From: Candidatus Planktophila versatilis
Lineage (GTDB): Bacteria; Actinomycetota; Actinomycetes; Nanopelagicales; Nanopelagicaceae
Reading direction: 5' to 3'
Assembly: GCF_002288265.1 (NCBI RefSeq)
Contig: NZ_CP016778.1
Span: forward strand, 1,240,001 to 1,304,000
DNA length: 64,000 bases
Positions 19,388-28,196 of the stretch are shown here, piece after piece; the first letter of the stretch is position 1; every line of letters begins with the position of its first letter. Below the pieces are notes generated by a model. It searched no databases, had not been told where the DNA came from, and worked only from the letters and a program-made list of their open reading frames with translations. Made by a program: the position numbers and the translations under genes.

Positions 19388-20379
19388 GTGCTGAACTAAA
19401 ACGTCGATCTGCCTTAGCCGGCAATAAAGTTGCTCAGTATGAACGTATGATTGAAATACGTACTTTAGAAGAACAGATAAATGCGCTCTTTGCCTCAGGT
19501 GAGATTAGAGGCACGACACATTTGTGTATCGGGCAAGAAGCACTTGCAGTTGGTATGGCATCAGTGCTTCGACCTACAGATATTGTTTCAGCAACGTATC
19601 GCGGTCACGGAATTGCACTCGCACTTGGACTTAGCCCGGAATCAGTCTTGGGCGAAATCATGGGTAAGACAGTTGGCTGTTGTGGTGGCGTAGGCGGCTC
19701 TATGCACTTAAGCAACATGGAATTAGGACTTCTTCCTACTTCGGCAATTATCGGAGGCGGTATGCCAGTTGCTGCAGGCGCCGCGCTCTCATTCCAAACC
19801 CGAGGAACAGATGATGTAGCAGTTGCTGTTTTCGGTGATGGTGCAACAAATATTGGAGCTTTCCATGAAACCCTGAATTTAGCGGCTATCTGGAACCTGC
19901 CTATTGTCTTCATTTGTGACAACAATGTTTACGGCGAATACAGCCGCATCGATATCACGACACCGCTGGAAGATTTGCACCTGCGGGGCGAGAGTTATCG
20001 CATGCCTCACTATGCAATTGATGGCATGGATATTGCAGCCGTGCAAGAAGGTATTCAAAAGGCTGTAGATCATGCAAGAAGCGGTAAAGGACCAACTTTT
20101 ATCGAAGCAAAGACTTACCGATTCTCCGGCCACTCTAGAGCCGATTTAGCGCTCTATCGCCCAGAAGGAGAGTTAGAAAAATGGCAAGCACGCGATCCAA
20201 TTAAATTGACTGAAGAAAAACTAGTCAAAGAGAAGTTAATTGATGCTGCTCAAATTAATAAGATTAAAGAGGAGACTCTTAAGGTAATCGAGGGTGTTGT
20301 TGAAGTGTGTAAGAGCGCTCCAAATCCTACTTTGGCTTCAATGTTCCAAAATATCTATACCGATAAGAAAGGTAAATAA
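19384..20379 (+). CDS. 2-oxoacid dehydrogenase E1 alpha subunit
   Basis: Alpha subunit of the same E1, 331 residues. It shows MIEIRTLEEQI, the histidine-bearing STYRGHG-like segment ATYRGHG, GGSMH, and the classical TPP motif beginning GDG at about residue 150 and ending in DNN about 30 residues later. The phosphorylation-loop region YRFSGHSRAD is present. It catalyses decarboxylation of a 2-keto acid and transfer of the acyl group to a lipoyl domain. It overlaps E1 beta by 4 nt upstream, and its TAA overlaps the next ATG by one base (TAATG), so the three genes are translationally coupled. Confidence 0.88.
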   Translation: MSAELKRRSALAGNKVAQYERMIEIRTLEEQINALFASGEIRGTTHLCIGQEALAVGMASVLRPTDIVSATYRGHGIALALGLSPESVLGEIMGKTVGCCGGVGGSMHLSNMELGLLPTSAIIGGGMPVAAGAALSFQTRGTDDVAVAVFGDGATNIGAFHETLNLAAIWNLPIVFICDNNVYGEYSRIDITTPLEDLHLRGESYRMPHYAIDGMDIAAVQEGIQKAVDHARSGKGPTFIEAKTYRFSGHSRADLALYRPEGELEKWQARDPIKLTEEKLVKEKLIDAAQINKIKEETLKVIEGVVEVCKSAPNPTLASMFQNIYTDKKGK

Positions 20380-20618
20380 TGAAAACCAGCGTCAAACTTC
20401 CACGACTTGGTGACACAGTGGATGAGGTTTTCCTTTTAAACTGGAAGAAATCAGTCGGTGACCAGGTTGAAGCTGGTGAGATGGTCCTTGAGGTAGAAAC
20501 TGATAAAGCTTCGGTTGAAGTTCCATCTCCCGTGAGTGGGAAAATTACTGAACTCCTATTTAAGGAGAACGACGCGATAAAAACAGGCGACGTCATTTTT
20601 ACCTGCGAAACCAATTAA
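20379..20618 (+). CDS. Stand-alone lipoyl-domain protein (E2-like, no catalytic core)
   Basis: A 79-residue protein that is exactly one biotinyl/lipoyl domain. The hairpin motif ETDKAS places the lipoylation lysine at residue 43, with VKLPRLGDTVDEV before and VPSPVSGKITEL after it, as in E2 lipoyl domains. The ORF ends cleanly after the domain; there is no peripheral-subunit-binding domain or acyltransferase core, and no such sequence occurs elsewhere in the window. GcvH or biotin carboxyl carrier roles are less likely given the preceding E1 genes. It probably accepts acyl groups from this E1; what removes them is unclear. Confidence 0.85.
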   Translation: MKTSVKLPRLGDTVDEVFLLNWKKSVGDQVEAGEMVLEVETDKASVEVPSPVSGKITELLFKENDAIKTGDVIFTCETN

Positions 20619-20628
20619 GGGAGATAAA

Positions 20629-21747
20629 GTGCCAATTATAGAAAAAATCGAGACGATTCCGATAAAGGTACCTCTTAAACACCTCTACAAAGGTTCGTAC
20701 TACAAGATGCGTAACCGCTGCACAATCATCACAAGAATTACGACATCTGATGGAGTAGTCGGCCAAAGCTATAACGCTGACACAGATGAAGAGCAACACG
20801 AAGTCTTAGGCATTATCCATGACGAGATTGTTCCTGCGATTATCGGCATGGACTCGCGCCAGATTGAAAAAGTGTGGCACGCAATGCTTCCCGTTACCTT
20901 CGATCAATTGCGCGATCGCGCAATTCCGATGCAATCTATTGCATGTATCGATAGTGCGCTCTGGGATGCATTTGGAAAGCGCGTTAACCAGCCTTTATGG
21001 CGCCTATGGGGTGGATTCCGAGATCGGATTCCAATGATTGGAATTGGTGGTTACTACGGTTCCAGTGAAGCTGACTTAGAACGTGAACTTCAATTTTTCA
21101 AGGAAGAAACTGGCACAGTTGGTATGAAATTTAAGATTGGGGCAAAACCGCCTGAGGAAGATGCTGCCAGATTAAAGCTAGCTAAGAAAATTGTTGGTGA
21201 TGATTTTCTATTCGTAGTTGATGCCAATCAGGGATATACCGTTCCGGAAGCACTGGCATTCTTGGCATGCATTGAGGATTCGATTGAGTTGCGTTGGTTT
21301 GAAGAGCCAACTCGTTGGCATTCAGATTGGCGCGGGCTTCGTGACATTCGAACTCGTGGAAATGTCAATGTTGCCGCTGGACAAAGTGAGTTCACCAAAC
21401 TTGGTATGCGCGAGCTAATGGTCAATGATGCAATCGATGTATGTAACTACGACGCATCTTGGGGCGGCGGCCCAACTGAATGGCGCCGCGTTGCAGCTCT
21501 TGCCGCCACTTTTGATGTGCAACTAGGTCACCATGAAGAGGCTCAAGTATCATCGCATTTATTGGCATCGGTGCCTCACGGTACCTATACCGAATGCTTC
21601 TCCCCAACCCGAGATCCTATTTTCTGGGAGATGCTCGCAAATAAGAAGCCGCTCGATAACGGCAACTTCCTGCTCTCAGAGGAGCCTGGATTCGGCTGGG
21701 AGCTAGACGAGGACTTCATTGCAAAATACAGGATTGATAAGAATTAA
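20629..21747 (+). CDS. Enolase-superfamily acid-sugar dehydratase-like protein, paralogue 1
   Basis: Mandelate racemase/muconate lactonizing family protein of 372 residues, GTG start with AAGGGAG eight bases upstream. Barrel motifs are GMKFKIG (KxK base), VVDANQGYT with the first metal aspartate, RWFEEPT with the second metal glutamate, and AAGQSEF, where the usual GE of the third metal site reads GQSE. A HHEEAQVSSHLLAS segment offers the end-of-barrel histidine. It is closely similar along its length to the protein at 28197-29324. It is the last gene of the E1 operon, 10 bp after the lipoyl protein, which suggests its product feeds the E1. The substrate is unknown. Confidence 0.84.
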   Translation: MPIIEKIETIPIKVPLKHLYKGSYYKMRNRCTIITRITTSDGVVGQSYNADTDEEQHEVLGIIHDEIVPAIIGMDSRQIEKVWHAMLPVTFDQLRDRAIPMQSIACIDSALWDAFGKRVNQPLWRLWGGFRDRIPMIGIGGYYGSSEADLERELQFFKEETGTVGMKFKIGAKPPEEDAARLKLAKKIVGDDFLFVVDANQGYTVPEALAFLACIEDSIELRWFEEPTRWHSDWRGLRDIRTRGNVNVAAGQSEFTKLGMRELMVNDAIDVCNYDASWGGGPTEWRRVAALAATFDVQLGHHEEAQVSSHLLASVPHGTYTECFSPTRDPIFWEMLANKKPLDNGNFLLSEEPGFGWELDEDFIAKYRIDKN

Positions 21748-21761
21748 TTCCCTGTAATTTC

Positions 21762-21788
21762 TTGCAAGCAAGGTAATTCTCCTATAAT
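21762..21788 (+). promoter_or_regulatory. Candidate promoter of the LacI paralogue at 21.9 kb
   Basis: TTGCAA and a consensus TATAAT separated by 15 bp. The -10 runs into a perfect 6-bp inverted repeat AATGCG/CGCATT with a 5-nt spacer (21786-21802), which could be an operator or an early transcript hairpin. Confidence 0.4.
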
Positions 21789-21860
21789 GCGGTGAACGCA
21801 TTTACTCCTTTTTAGACTCCACACACCGCAAAAGAAGATAGCCCTGCGAAAGGCAAAGTT

Positions 21861-22907
21861 TTGAAATCTAAGAAAGTAGCTAGGGTCCGAATCGAGGATG
21901 TCGCTGCCCAAGCGGGTGTGGCTATCTCTAGTGTTTCTCGTGTTCTCTCCGGACATAAGTCGGTCTCGGAAACAATGAAAATAAGGGTTGAGAAGGCTGT
22001 CAATAACCTTGGATATAGACCTGATCATCTAGCGCAATCTTTGCGTCGTGGAACAACACACACCATCGGATTTATGATCCGAGACATTATGAACCCGTTT
22101 TTCTCAACTATCGCGCAAAGTTGTGAAGCAGAGCTACGTAAATCTCATTATTCAATGATTCTTATCAATTCATCGGGCACAGAAGATACTGAAAAGTTAA
22201 ACTTTGCTATTTTAAAGAGCAGGCGTGTGGACGGCGTCATCGCGTCACTGGTCTCTGAGACATCTGATAGCGTGAAAGAAGACCTCGAATTATTCGGTGC
22301 ACCAACGGTTCTCCTAGATCGTAAGCTGCCCGGAGTCACAAGTAGCGCCGTACTTAGCGATCATGCATTGGGTGTTAAAAAGGCAGTTGCACACCTTCTT
22401 TCACAGGGCCACACTCGCATAGCTTTTATCTCAGGGCCAAAAGATATGTATGTAACAAAGAACCGCTTAGAAGGTTTTAGATCCGCTTATAAAGATGCTG
22501 ATGAGAAGATTTTTCCTGAGCTCATCCGACTTAAGGACTTTACTGAAAAATATGCCAAGGAAGAAACTTTAAAATTGTTTAAGCTCCCAAAGCCGCCCAC
22601 CGCTATTTTAACTGGTGGAATTGGAGCTTCCGGTGGAACGTTGCATGCCCTTAAAGAGATCGGCAAGGTGCCAGAGAAGGATGTCACCATCATTGCCCTA
22701 GATGAATGGCCTTTATTTGACTTGTTAAATCCACCTATTTCTTCGGTCTATCGAAATCCTGAATTAATCGGTAGATATGCTGCTGAGCTGATTCTGGAGT
22801 TAATCCGTGGCGAGGCTCCAAGAACTATCTTGATTCCGACGACTTTCCATAACGTTGCAGAGACGAAGGCTAGAACAAATAGCAATAAAGGAAAGAAGTC
22901 CTACTAA
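21861..22907 (+). CDS. LacI-family regulator, paralogue 1
   Basis: LacI/GalR-type regulator of 348 residues starting at TTG with GAAAGG upstream. The HTH is VRIEDVAAQAGVAISSVSRV, the hinge PDHLAQSLRRG, and the effector domain begins IGFMIRDIMNPFF. It is highly similar along its entire length to the regulator at 29474-30490 and only weakly to the one at 4394. Its position directly after an enolase-family gene mirrors the arrangement of the second copy. It is a good candidate to bind the TGGTATCGTTTCCA sites at 12.7 and 18.3 kb. The effector is presumably a sugar acid or its keto product. Confidence 0.88.
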   Translation: MKSKKVARVRIEDVAAQAGVAISSVSRVLSGHKSVSETMKIRVEKAVNNLGYRPDHLAQSLRRGTTHTIGFMIRDIMNPFFSTIAQSCEAELRKSHYSMILINSSGTEDTEKLNFAILKSRRVDGVIASLVSETSDSVKEDLELFGAPTVLLDRKLPGVTSSAVLSDHALGVKKAVAHLLSQGHTRIAFISGPKDMYVTKNRLEGFRSAYKDADEKIFPELIRLKDFTEKYAKEETLKLFKLPKPPTAILTGGIGASGGTLHALKEIGKVPEKDVTIIALDEWPLFDLLNPPISSVYRNPELIGRYAAELILELIRGEAPRTILIPTTFHNVAETKARTNSNKGKKSY

Positions 22908-22938
22908 ATTTCTTTGATTCTTAACAGTCTAAGAGCTA

Positions 22939-24381
22939 CTAGATAACAACCATCTCAATATCAAGAAGTTCTGCAATTGAACGCAGTTCTGCCACGCGGT
23001 GGCCGGTTCCTAGCGCCCAGTGGTGAGGCACTCCAGTAGCACTCCAGGCATCACACCATTCACCTGGATTCATTCCAAAATCAATCAGTGATGTTGTATT
23101 TCCAAGCAGAAGACGCGGGCCAGCAACAACTTCACCTTCGGAGGCAACGAATTGATAGCTTCCGTTCTTGCGCTGATTAACTCCAAAGGTAGTGACCGGT
23201 CCATGTTTGACACCGATTTCAACCGAAACTCCATAACCACGCTTACCGTGGAAAACACCGAGGCCACGAAGAATTGGTCGGTCATTTGTAATTGATAGGT
23301 GAGCAGGGCCATCGTGGCCCATTTCAACAACACCAGAATTAAAGTTAAGTCCCTGGAACTCAGTGAAAGATCCACCTGCGCCAATTCGATCAAACATCAA
23401 CATTCCGATGGATGTGCGCAATTCATACTCACCCACAGCAGGAACGCCTTCTGCGGTAAGAAGTGAACAACCAAGAATCATTCCAGCACCGAGACGCTCG
23501 TGAATTTCTCCATCCAGACCACGGTGGTAGTAAGCAAGACTTGAAATATCGAAATCATCAATGAGGCGGCGAAGTCCAACTGCTACTTGTCCTGCCCAAC
23601 GCAAATCATCATCGTTAACTGTTGAATCTAAATCAAAGATTGAACGAGTTTCATCAAGGACTGCGTTAATCTCTTTTTCAGTTGCCTTCTCAACGCGCAC
23701 GCGTAAGTCATCAAATTCAAGCACTTCCATATGACCACCAAAGTGAGTAGTCACCATAGTCATATCGGTGGATACATCTAACATTCCAGGGTAAAGGTGG
23801 CCCATAATGCCATGACGTGAGTTGCGAAGCATTGCGCGAATTCCAGCAGCTTGAATCCAACCATGAATCTTTGTCCATGCGCGTTCTTCGCGTAGGAATC
23901 CTGATACTGATCGGAATGGAACTCCGGCCCGCTCAAATGCGTTAGCTACTTCTGGCAGTGGACAAGCTCCACAGTATGCCAGCCAATCACCGGTGTCGAA
24001 ATTTGCGTGATCCATCTGTTCAGTTGGTTGCAAGTTAATTACGAGCACAGGCGAATTAGAACGCTGGGCAATAGGAATAACCATTGATGATGTCATGTAG
24101 GTAGTTAAGAACATTACGATCATGTCACAGCCTGCAGCACGTAACTTCTCAGCAGCTATTGCACCTTCTTGTGGATCAGAGATAAATCCAGCATCAACTA
24201 GTTCAACATCCATCGCCCCGATACGTTGTGAGACATACTTTGCTGATGCTTGTAGTTGCGGCAAGAGATGTGGAAATTGCGGCCAGTATGTGCCGAGTCC
24301 GCCGGCAACTAAACCAACCTTGATAGTCCTCTTAGGTCGACGAGCAGGAATGATTCTCTGTGTAGAAACATTGACCGTCAT
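22939..24381 (-). CDS. L-arabinose/L-fucose isomerase-family protein
   Basis: Sugar isomerase of 480 residues from the arabinose/fucose isomerase fold. The N-terminal half has KVGLVAGGLGTYWPQFP and the domain-linking NLQPTEQMDHAN; the C-terminal half shows likely manganese ligands: glutamate in AEGVPAVGEYE, glutamate in SFTEFQG, histidine in VEMGHDGP and histidine in VPHHWALGTGH. Catalytic geometry therefore looks intact. It lies 3 bp after the ABC permease as the last gene of the transporter operon, so it probably isomerises the imported sugar. Sequence does not tell arabinose, fucose or another aldose apart. Confidence 0.8.
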   Translation of the reverse strand: MTVNVSTQRIIPARRPKRTIKVGLVAGGLGTYWPQFPHLLPQLQASAKYVSQRIGAMDVELVDAGFISDPQEGAIAAEKLRAAGCDMIVMFLTTYMTSSMVIPIAQRSNSPVLVINLQPTEQMDHANFDTGDWLAYCGACPLPEVANAFERAGVPFRSVSGFLREERAWTKIHGWIQAAGIRAMLRNSRHGIMGHLYPGMLDVSTDMTMVTTHFGGHMEVLEFDDLRVRVEKATEKEINAVLDETRSIFDLDSTVNDDDLRWAGQVAVGLRRLIDDFDISSLAYYHRGLDGEIHERLGAGMILGCSLLTAEGVPAVGEYELRTSIGMLMFDRIGAGGSFTEFQGLNFNSGVVEMGHDGPAHLSITNDRPILRGLGVFHGKRGYGVSVEIGVKHGPVTTFGVNQRKNGSYQFVASEGEVVAGPRLLLGNTTSLIDFGMNPGEWCDAWSATGVPHHWALGTGHRVAELRSIAELLDIEMVVI

Positions 24382-24384
24382 GCG

Positions 24385-25371
24385 TTAACTCCTAGTGCTA
24401 TTGAGTTTGGCTCGAATAGAGTCGAAGGAAACAGCAAGAATAAGCATCAAGCCTTGAGCAATACGCTGCCAGAAGGTTGGTACATCCATCAGAATCAGAC
24501 CGTTGTTCAAGATACCCACGATGAGTAGTCCTAGAACTGTTCCTAAGATTGAACCTCGGCCACCAGCAAGGCTGGCGCCACCAAGAACGATTGCTGTGAT
24601 CACCTGAAGTTCAAGTCCTAGACCTGAGTTTGGAGAACCTGCAGAAAGTTGTGAGGTAAGGACAGCACCTGCAAGAGCCGATGCAACTGCAGAGAGAATA
24701 AATGTCTGGAAGATAATTCGATTAGAGCGAATACCTACAACACGGGCTGCATTGGGATTTGAACCAATTGCATAAATTGAGCGACCAAACTTTGTATATC
24801 GAAGCGTGATCGCTCCAAGAAGAGCAATCACCGCGAAAATGATGATTGGGAGTGGAATCTTGAGCGGTTGAGCGGTTCCTAGCCATTCAAAGTCGTTCAT
24901 GCCCACTGTCTGGCCGTTACCAATTAGAAGGGCTACTCCATAGAGGAATCCAAGGCCGCCAAGGGTGGTAATCAGCGAGTTAACACCAACGACGGTCACA
25001 AGGAATCCATTAAAACATCCAAAGACCAATCCAAAGGCGAGAACTGCAAGCATTCCAACTGCCACCCCTTGGGAGTTCACAACTTGAGCAAGCATCATTC
25101 CAGATACTGCAGCAGCTGATCCAACGGATAGATCGATATGACCTGCGATAATTAAAAATGTAGATGGGATACAGACAATTCCAGTTACTGCAGCGTTGGC
25201 AAGAATATTTCTGAAGTTTTCGACTTGGAAGAAGTATTCGCTGGCGACACTGAAATACATCATCATCAAAACAAGCACAGCAATAAGCGGAGCGGTGTCA
25301 GGAATCTTGCGAGACTTCTTTGCACCATCTTCGGTGCCTGCTGTCACTGATTTAGCTCTATTCTTAATCAT
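24385..25371 (-). CDS. Ribose-type sugar ABC transporter permease
   Basis: Inner-membrane permease of 328 residues of the RbsC/XylH/AraH family, with about eight to ten hydrophobic segments. Diagnostic stretches are GHIDLSVGS near residue 78, GVNSLITTLGG, YAIGSNPNAARVVGI in the coupling region, and GGASLAGGRGSI. It forms the channel for the binding protein at 26932 and the ATPase at 25386. It sits 14 bp after the ATPase gene and 3 bp before the isomerase gene, in a single minus-strand operon. Confidence 0.9.
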   Translation of the reverse strand: MIKNRAKSVTAGTEDGAKKSRKIPDTAPLIAVLVLMMMYFSVASEYFFQVENFRNILANAAVTGIVCIPSTFLIIAGHIDLSVGSAAAVSGMMLAQVVNSQGVAVGMLAVLAFGLVFGCFNGFLVTVVGVNSLITTLGGLGFLYGVALLIGNGQTVGMNDFEWLGTAQPLKIPLPIIIFAVIALLGAITLRYTKFGRSIYAIGSNPNAARVVGIRSNRIIFQTFILSAVASALAGAVLTSQLSAGSPNSGLGLELQVITAIVLGGASLAGGRGSILGTVLGLLIVGILNNGLILMDVPTFWQRIAQGLMLILAVSFDSIRAKLNSTRS

Positions 25372-25385
25372 TTTGCTATGTGCTC

Positions 25386-26876
25386 CTAACTTGACGCTTC
25401 TATTAGATTGCTGGCTTGAACAAAATCATCGGTAAATTCTGCAGATATTGCACCCCGGGAAATGACGAGTGCACGGTCTGCGAGAAGAACTACTTCTTCA
25501 TAATCAGATGTGGCAACAAGAACAGCCATGTTGCTCTCTTTCGCTTGTTTACGAATAATTTCATAGATATCACGACGCGCTCCAACATCCACACCTCGTG
25601 TAGGTTCAACAAGGAGAAGCACATTTACCTTTGCCTCAAACCAACGGCCAAGAAGAACTTTCTGCTGATTTCCACCCGAGAGAGTTGAAATCTCTTGTGA
25701 TGGCCCGCGGCGCGAGCTGATAGAGAGCGCTTCTTGCCATGTTCCATAAGCCTTTTCTTCATCTGCGTTCTTCACAAAACCAAACTTAGCCATCCGATCC
25801 CATGAACTAACAGCGAGATTTTCGGCCACAGAGCGAATCGCAAAGGAGCCAAGTCGTTGGCGGTCTGCAGGCAGGTAGCCAATCTTCTTAGAGGTAGAGT
25901 CTTGCGGAGACTTAGGAGTGAATTTCTCTCCGTACATGCTTATCTCGCCAGACTTAAGTGGGCGCAAACCAAAAATACTCTCGAGAATTTCAGAGGTGCC
26001 AGAACCAATTTTTCCAAATAAACAGAGAACCTCACCTTGATGAACATCAAATGAAATGTCATTAAAAACATGTCCGTCCGAGAGGTTATTCACAACTAGG
26101 GCGCGAGTATCTCCTTTCGAAACTACTGGACGTACGTTTTGTACAGTTGCGTGGCCAAGCATCGCAGTTACCAATTCTTCACGTGAGACTTCTTGAGCCA
26201 CTTCATTGAGTACAGAGTCGCCATCACGGAGCACCTGTACGCGGTCTGCAACGCGGTTGACTTCATCAAGGCGATGGGTGATGTAGACCATTCCTACACC
26301 TTGGGCTTTTAGTTGATCCATTACTTTAAAAAGGCGCTCAACTTCAATGTTTGAAAGAGCTGCCGATGGTTCATCCAGAACAAGAATTTTTGCATTTTGA
26401 ATAAGAGCTCGTGCAATCTCAAGCAACTGCCGCTCTCCCACGCGCAGTGAGCCTGCTTCTGCATCGAGTGGAATATCTACTTCGAGCCGATTAAGGACTT
26501 CTTTTGCCTTTGCCTTCAGCTCTTTCCACGCAATCTTTCCACCGGATGTCGGCCATTGGCCAAGAGAAATATTTTCAGCAACGGTGAGTGCGGGAGCATC
26601 GTTAAGTTCTTGAAAAATCATACGAATACCGAGTTCTCTCGCTTTAAATACATCAAGCTGAGAGAACTCGGCACCGTTAACTTTAATAACGCCCTCTGTT
26701 GGAGGAATATCCCCCGCCAGAACCTTCACGAGAGTGGATTTACCTGCTCCGTTCTCCCCGAGAAGTGCAATGACTTCCCCGGCGTTTACAGATAAATCCA
26801 CTCCGTGCAGAACTTCCACACTGTTATAAGACTTCTTAATGCCTTCCAAACGAATCAATTCCGTCTTGTTCGACAT
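25386..26876 (-). CDS. Ribose-type sugar ABC transporter ATPase (two nucleotide-binding domains)
   Basis: Tandem ATPase of 496 residues in the RbsA/XylG/AraG family. The first domain has Walker A GENGAGKST at about residue 40, the signature LRVGERQLLEIARAL and Walker B ILVLDEPSAAL. The second domain has the family-typical degenerate Walker A LFGKIGSGTSE, signature LSGGNQQKVLLGRWF and VLLLVEPTRGVD. Energises import of a pentose or hexose-type sugar. An operator-like CG-centred dyad sits in the 55-bp gap before it, after the binding-protein gene. Confidence 0.92.
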   Translation of the reverse strand: MSNKTELIRLEGIKKSYNSVEVLHGVDLSVNAGEVIALLGENGAGKSTLVKVLAGDIPPTEGVIKVNGAEFSQLDVFKARELGIRMIFQELNDAPALTVAENISLGQWPTSGGKIAWKELKAKAKEVLNRLEVDIPLDAEAGSLRVGERQLLEIARALIQNAKILVLDEPSAALSNIEVERLFKVMDQLKAQGVGMVYITHRLDEVNRVADRVQVLRDGDSVLNEVAQEVSREELVTAMLGHATVQNVRPVVSKGDTRALVVNNLSDGHVFNDISFDVHQGEVLCLFGKIGSGTSEILESIFGLRPLKSGEISMYGEKFTPKSPQDSTSKKIGYLPADRQRLGSFAIRSVAENLAVSSWDRMAKFGFVKNADEEKAYGTWQEALSISSRRGPSQEISTLSGGNQQKVLLGRWFEAKVNVLLLVEPTRGVDVGARRDIYEIIRKQAKESNMAVLVATSDYEEVVLLADRALVISRGAISAEFTDDFVQASNLIEASS

Positions 26877-26905
26877 TTATAGAAACCCTTTCTAGCAGTT
26901 GGTTG

Positions 26906-26917
26906 TGAAGCGTTTTC
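26906..26917. promoter_or_regulatory. Weak LacI-like dyad inside the ABC transporter operon
   Basis: On the minus strand GAAAACGCTTCA, centred on CG and resembling the GAAACGNTTC core of the stronger sites. It lies between the binding-protein and ATPase genes, where it could adjust the ATPase message. Similarity is partial. Confidence 0.3.
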
Positions 26918-26931
26918 CTACCTATGCAGTA

Positions 26932-27945
26932 TTACGCGCACTTCGCCTTTGAAGCTGGGAACAACTTAAATACATTGTCCCCAGTTACTGCGACGTGCTT
27001 GATCTTCAATTGGAAAGGAACTTTCTTTCCCTTGATGAGGTCAATAAGGTAAGGAACACCAATCTCGCCGTAACGCTCTGGGAAGTAAGCAGTTGCTCCG
27101 ATCCAGTTAGGGTTCTTAGCGATATCGCAGTGAGCTGAAGCAGCTGCACCTTGTGAACCTGCATAAATATCCTGGTCGCGACCGATTGCTCTTGCAGCAG
27201 CGAATGCGCCTTGGATACCTTCATCGTTAATTGCTACAACAGCAATCTTCTTTGCGTTAGGAAGGGTTGTAAGTGCATCCTTCATCTTTGCAAGAGCTGG
27301 CTCAAGACGACCAGCATCAATCTGGATCAACTTGTCACCAATCTTGCCGCAAACTGATTCGAAGCCTGTGCGGTATCCGCCCATACGTGCAGCGTTTACA
27401 ACTCCAACTCCGTAATCTTCGAGTGAGATGAATGAATCAAACTCACAGTTGAATGTCTTCTTGAAGTGTTCGCCGAGTGCTTTTCCGGTTACTTCACCGG
27501 CGTAGCTGTTGTCAGCTCCCATGAATGCGTCTTGACATGGATCTTGCTCAATATCAATTGCAATAACTGGAACTTGTGGGCCTGCCTTACAGATTGCTGC
27601 AGAGGCTGATGCCACAGGCTGAAAATTCAAGATACCGTCAACTTTCTTTAACTTAAATGTCTTTGCACAGTTTAGTGCCTTTGCAGCATCAAGTTTAGAG
27701 TCACAGTAAATTACCTTTGCTCCTGCTTTCTTAGCTTCACGCTTGATGGAATCGCCAACATCCTTACCGAATCCGATTGCATCATCGAGTCCGATATATC
27801 CGATTGTGATTCCCTTACCACTGCCTTTGACCGCTGGACGGAACTCATACTGTCCTGCTGTAGCAGGAACTAGCGTTGAACCAACTAGTGCAGCAATTGC
27901 TAAAGCCGAAACAATACCTACTCGAGCTTTGGATAAAGTTTTCAT
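26932..27945 (-). CDS. Sugar ABC transporter substrate-binding protein
   Basis: Exported binding protein of 337 residues, type I periplasmic-binding fold as in RbsB. The N-terminus is a signal peptide (MKTLSKAR then a hydrophobic run ending PATAGQ); no lipobox cysteine is evident. Mature sequence has GITIGYIGLDDAIGF, the first sugar-contact strand, DGILNFQPVAS, PVIAIDIEQDP, and AVVAINDEGIQGAFAAAR. It is the first gene of the transporter operon (binding protein, ATPase, permease, isomerase), with AAAGGTAA before the ATG and a 250-bp leader region. The ligand is probably the aldose processed by the isomerase-like protein. Confidence 0.9.
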   Translation of the reverse strand: MKTLSKARVGIVSALAIAALVGSTLVPATAGQYEFRPAVKGSGKGITIGYIGLDDAIGFGKDVGDSIKREAKKAGAKVIYCDSKLDAAKALNCAKTFKLKKVDGILNFQPVASASAAICKAGPQVPVIAIDIEQDPCQDAFMGADNSYAGEVTGKALGEHFKKTFNCEFDSFISLEDYGVGVVNAARMGGYRTGFESVCGKIGDKLIQIDAGRLEPALAKMKDALTTLPNAKKIAVVAINDEGIQGAFAAARAIGRDQDIYAGSQGAAASAHCDIAKNPNWIGATAYFPERYGEIGVPYLIDLIKGKKVPFQLKIKHVAVTGDNVFKLFPASKAKCA

Positions 27946-28196
27946 CGTTCACCGTTACCTTTCACTAACTTCGTTTTTTGATGAGGGATCCGTGTCGAAT
28001 TCCCCATAAGCATTTCTTGCCTTAACTGGAATCCTTTCCTGCCAGGTGATGTGTGTCAATAGAAAACTCACCAATTACTCAAGATAAACTTATGTTATAA
28101 ATTGAACAATGCATTGAAATACCCAGATTTTTTGAACAGGCGCACGTATTCGTGCGCAGTATTTCTACTTACCAATTCACCTGGTCAGGGACGAAC
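27946..28196. other. Intergenic leader of the ABC operon
   Basis: This 251-bp stretch separates the ABC operon from the 3' end of the enolase-family gene. It holds a 10-bp perfect palindrome CAATGCATTG (28107-28116), a possible regulator site, and the hairpin annotated separately. No small ORF with a convincing ribosome binding site was found. Confidence 0.5.
28140..28157 (-). terminator. Hairpin after the enolase-family gene
   Basis: Perfect 7-bp inverted repeat GCGCACG/CGTGCGC with loop TATT, 39 nt downstream of the stop of the gene at 28197. It is positioned as a terminator, but there is no strong T-run on the minus strand. Confidence 0.5.

Noticed and set aside
20379-20618. Biotin carrier or GcvH reading of the lipoyl protein
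   Set aside because: The motif is ETDKAS, not the biotin AMKM motif, and it is coupled to E1 genes rather than to carboxylase or glycine-cleavage genes.
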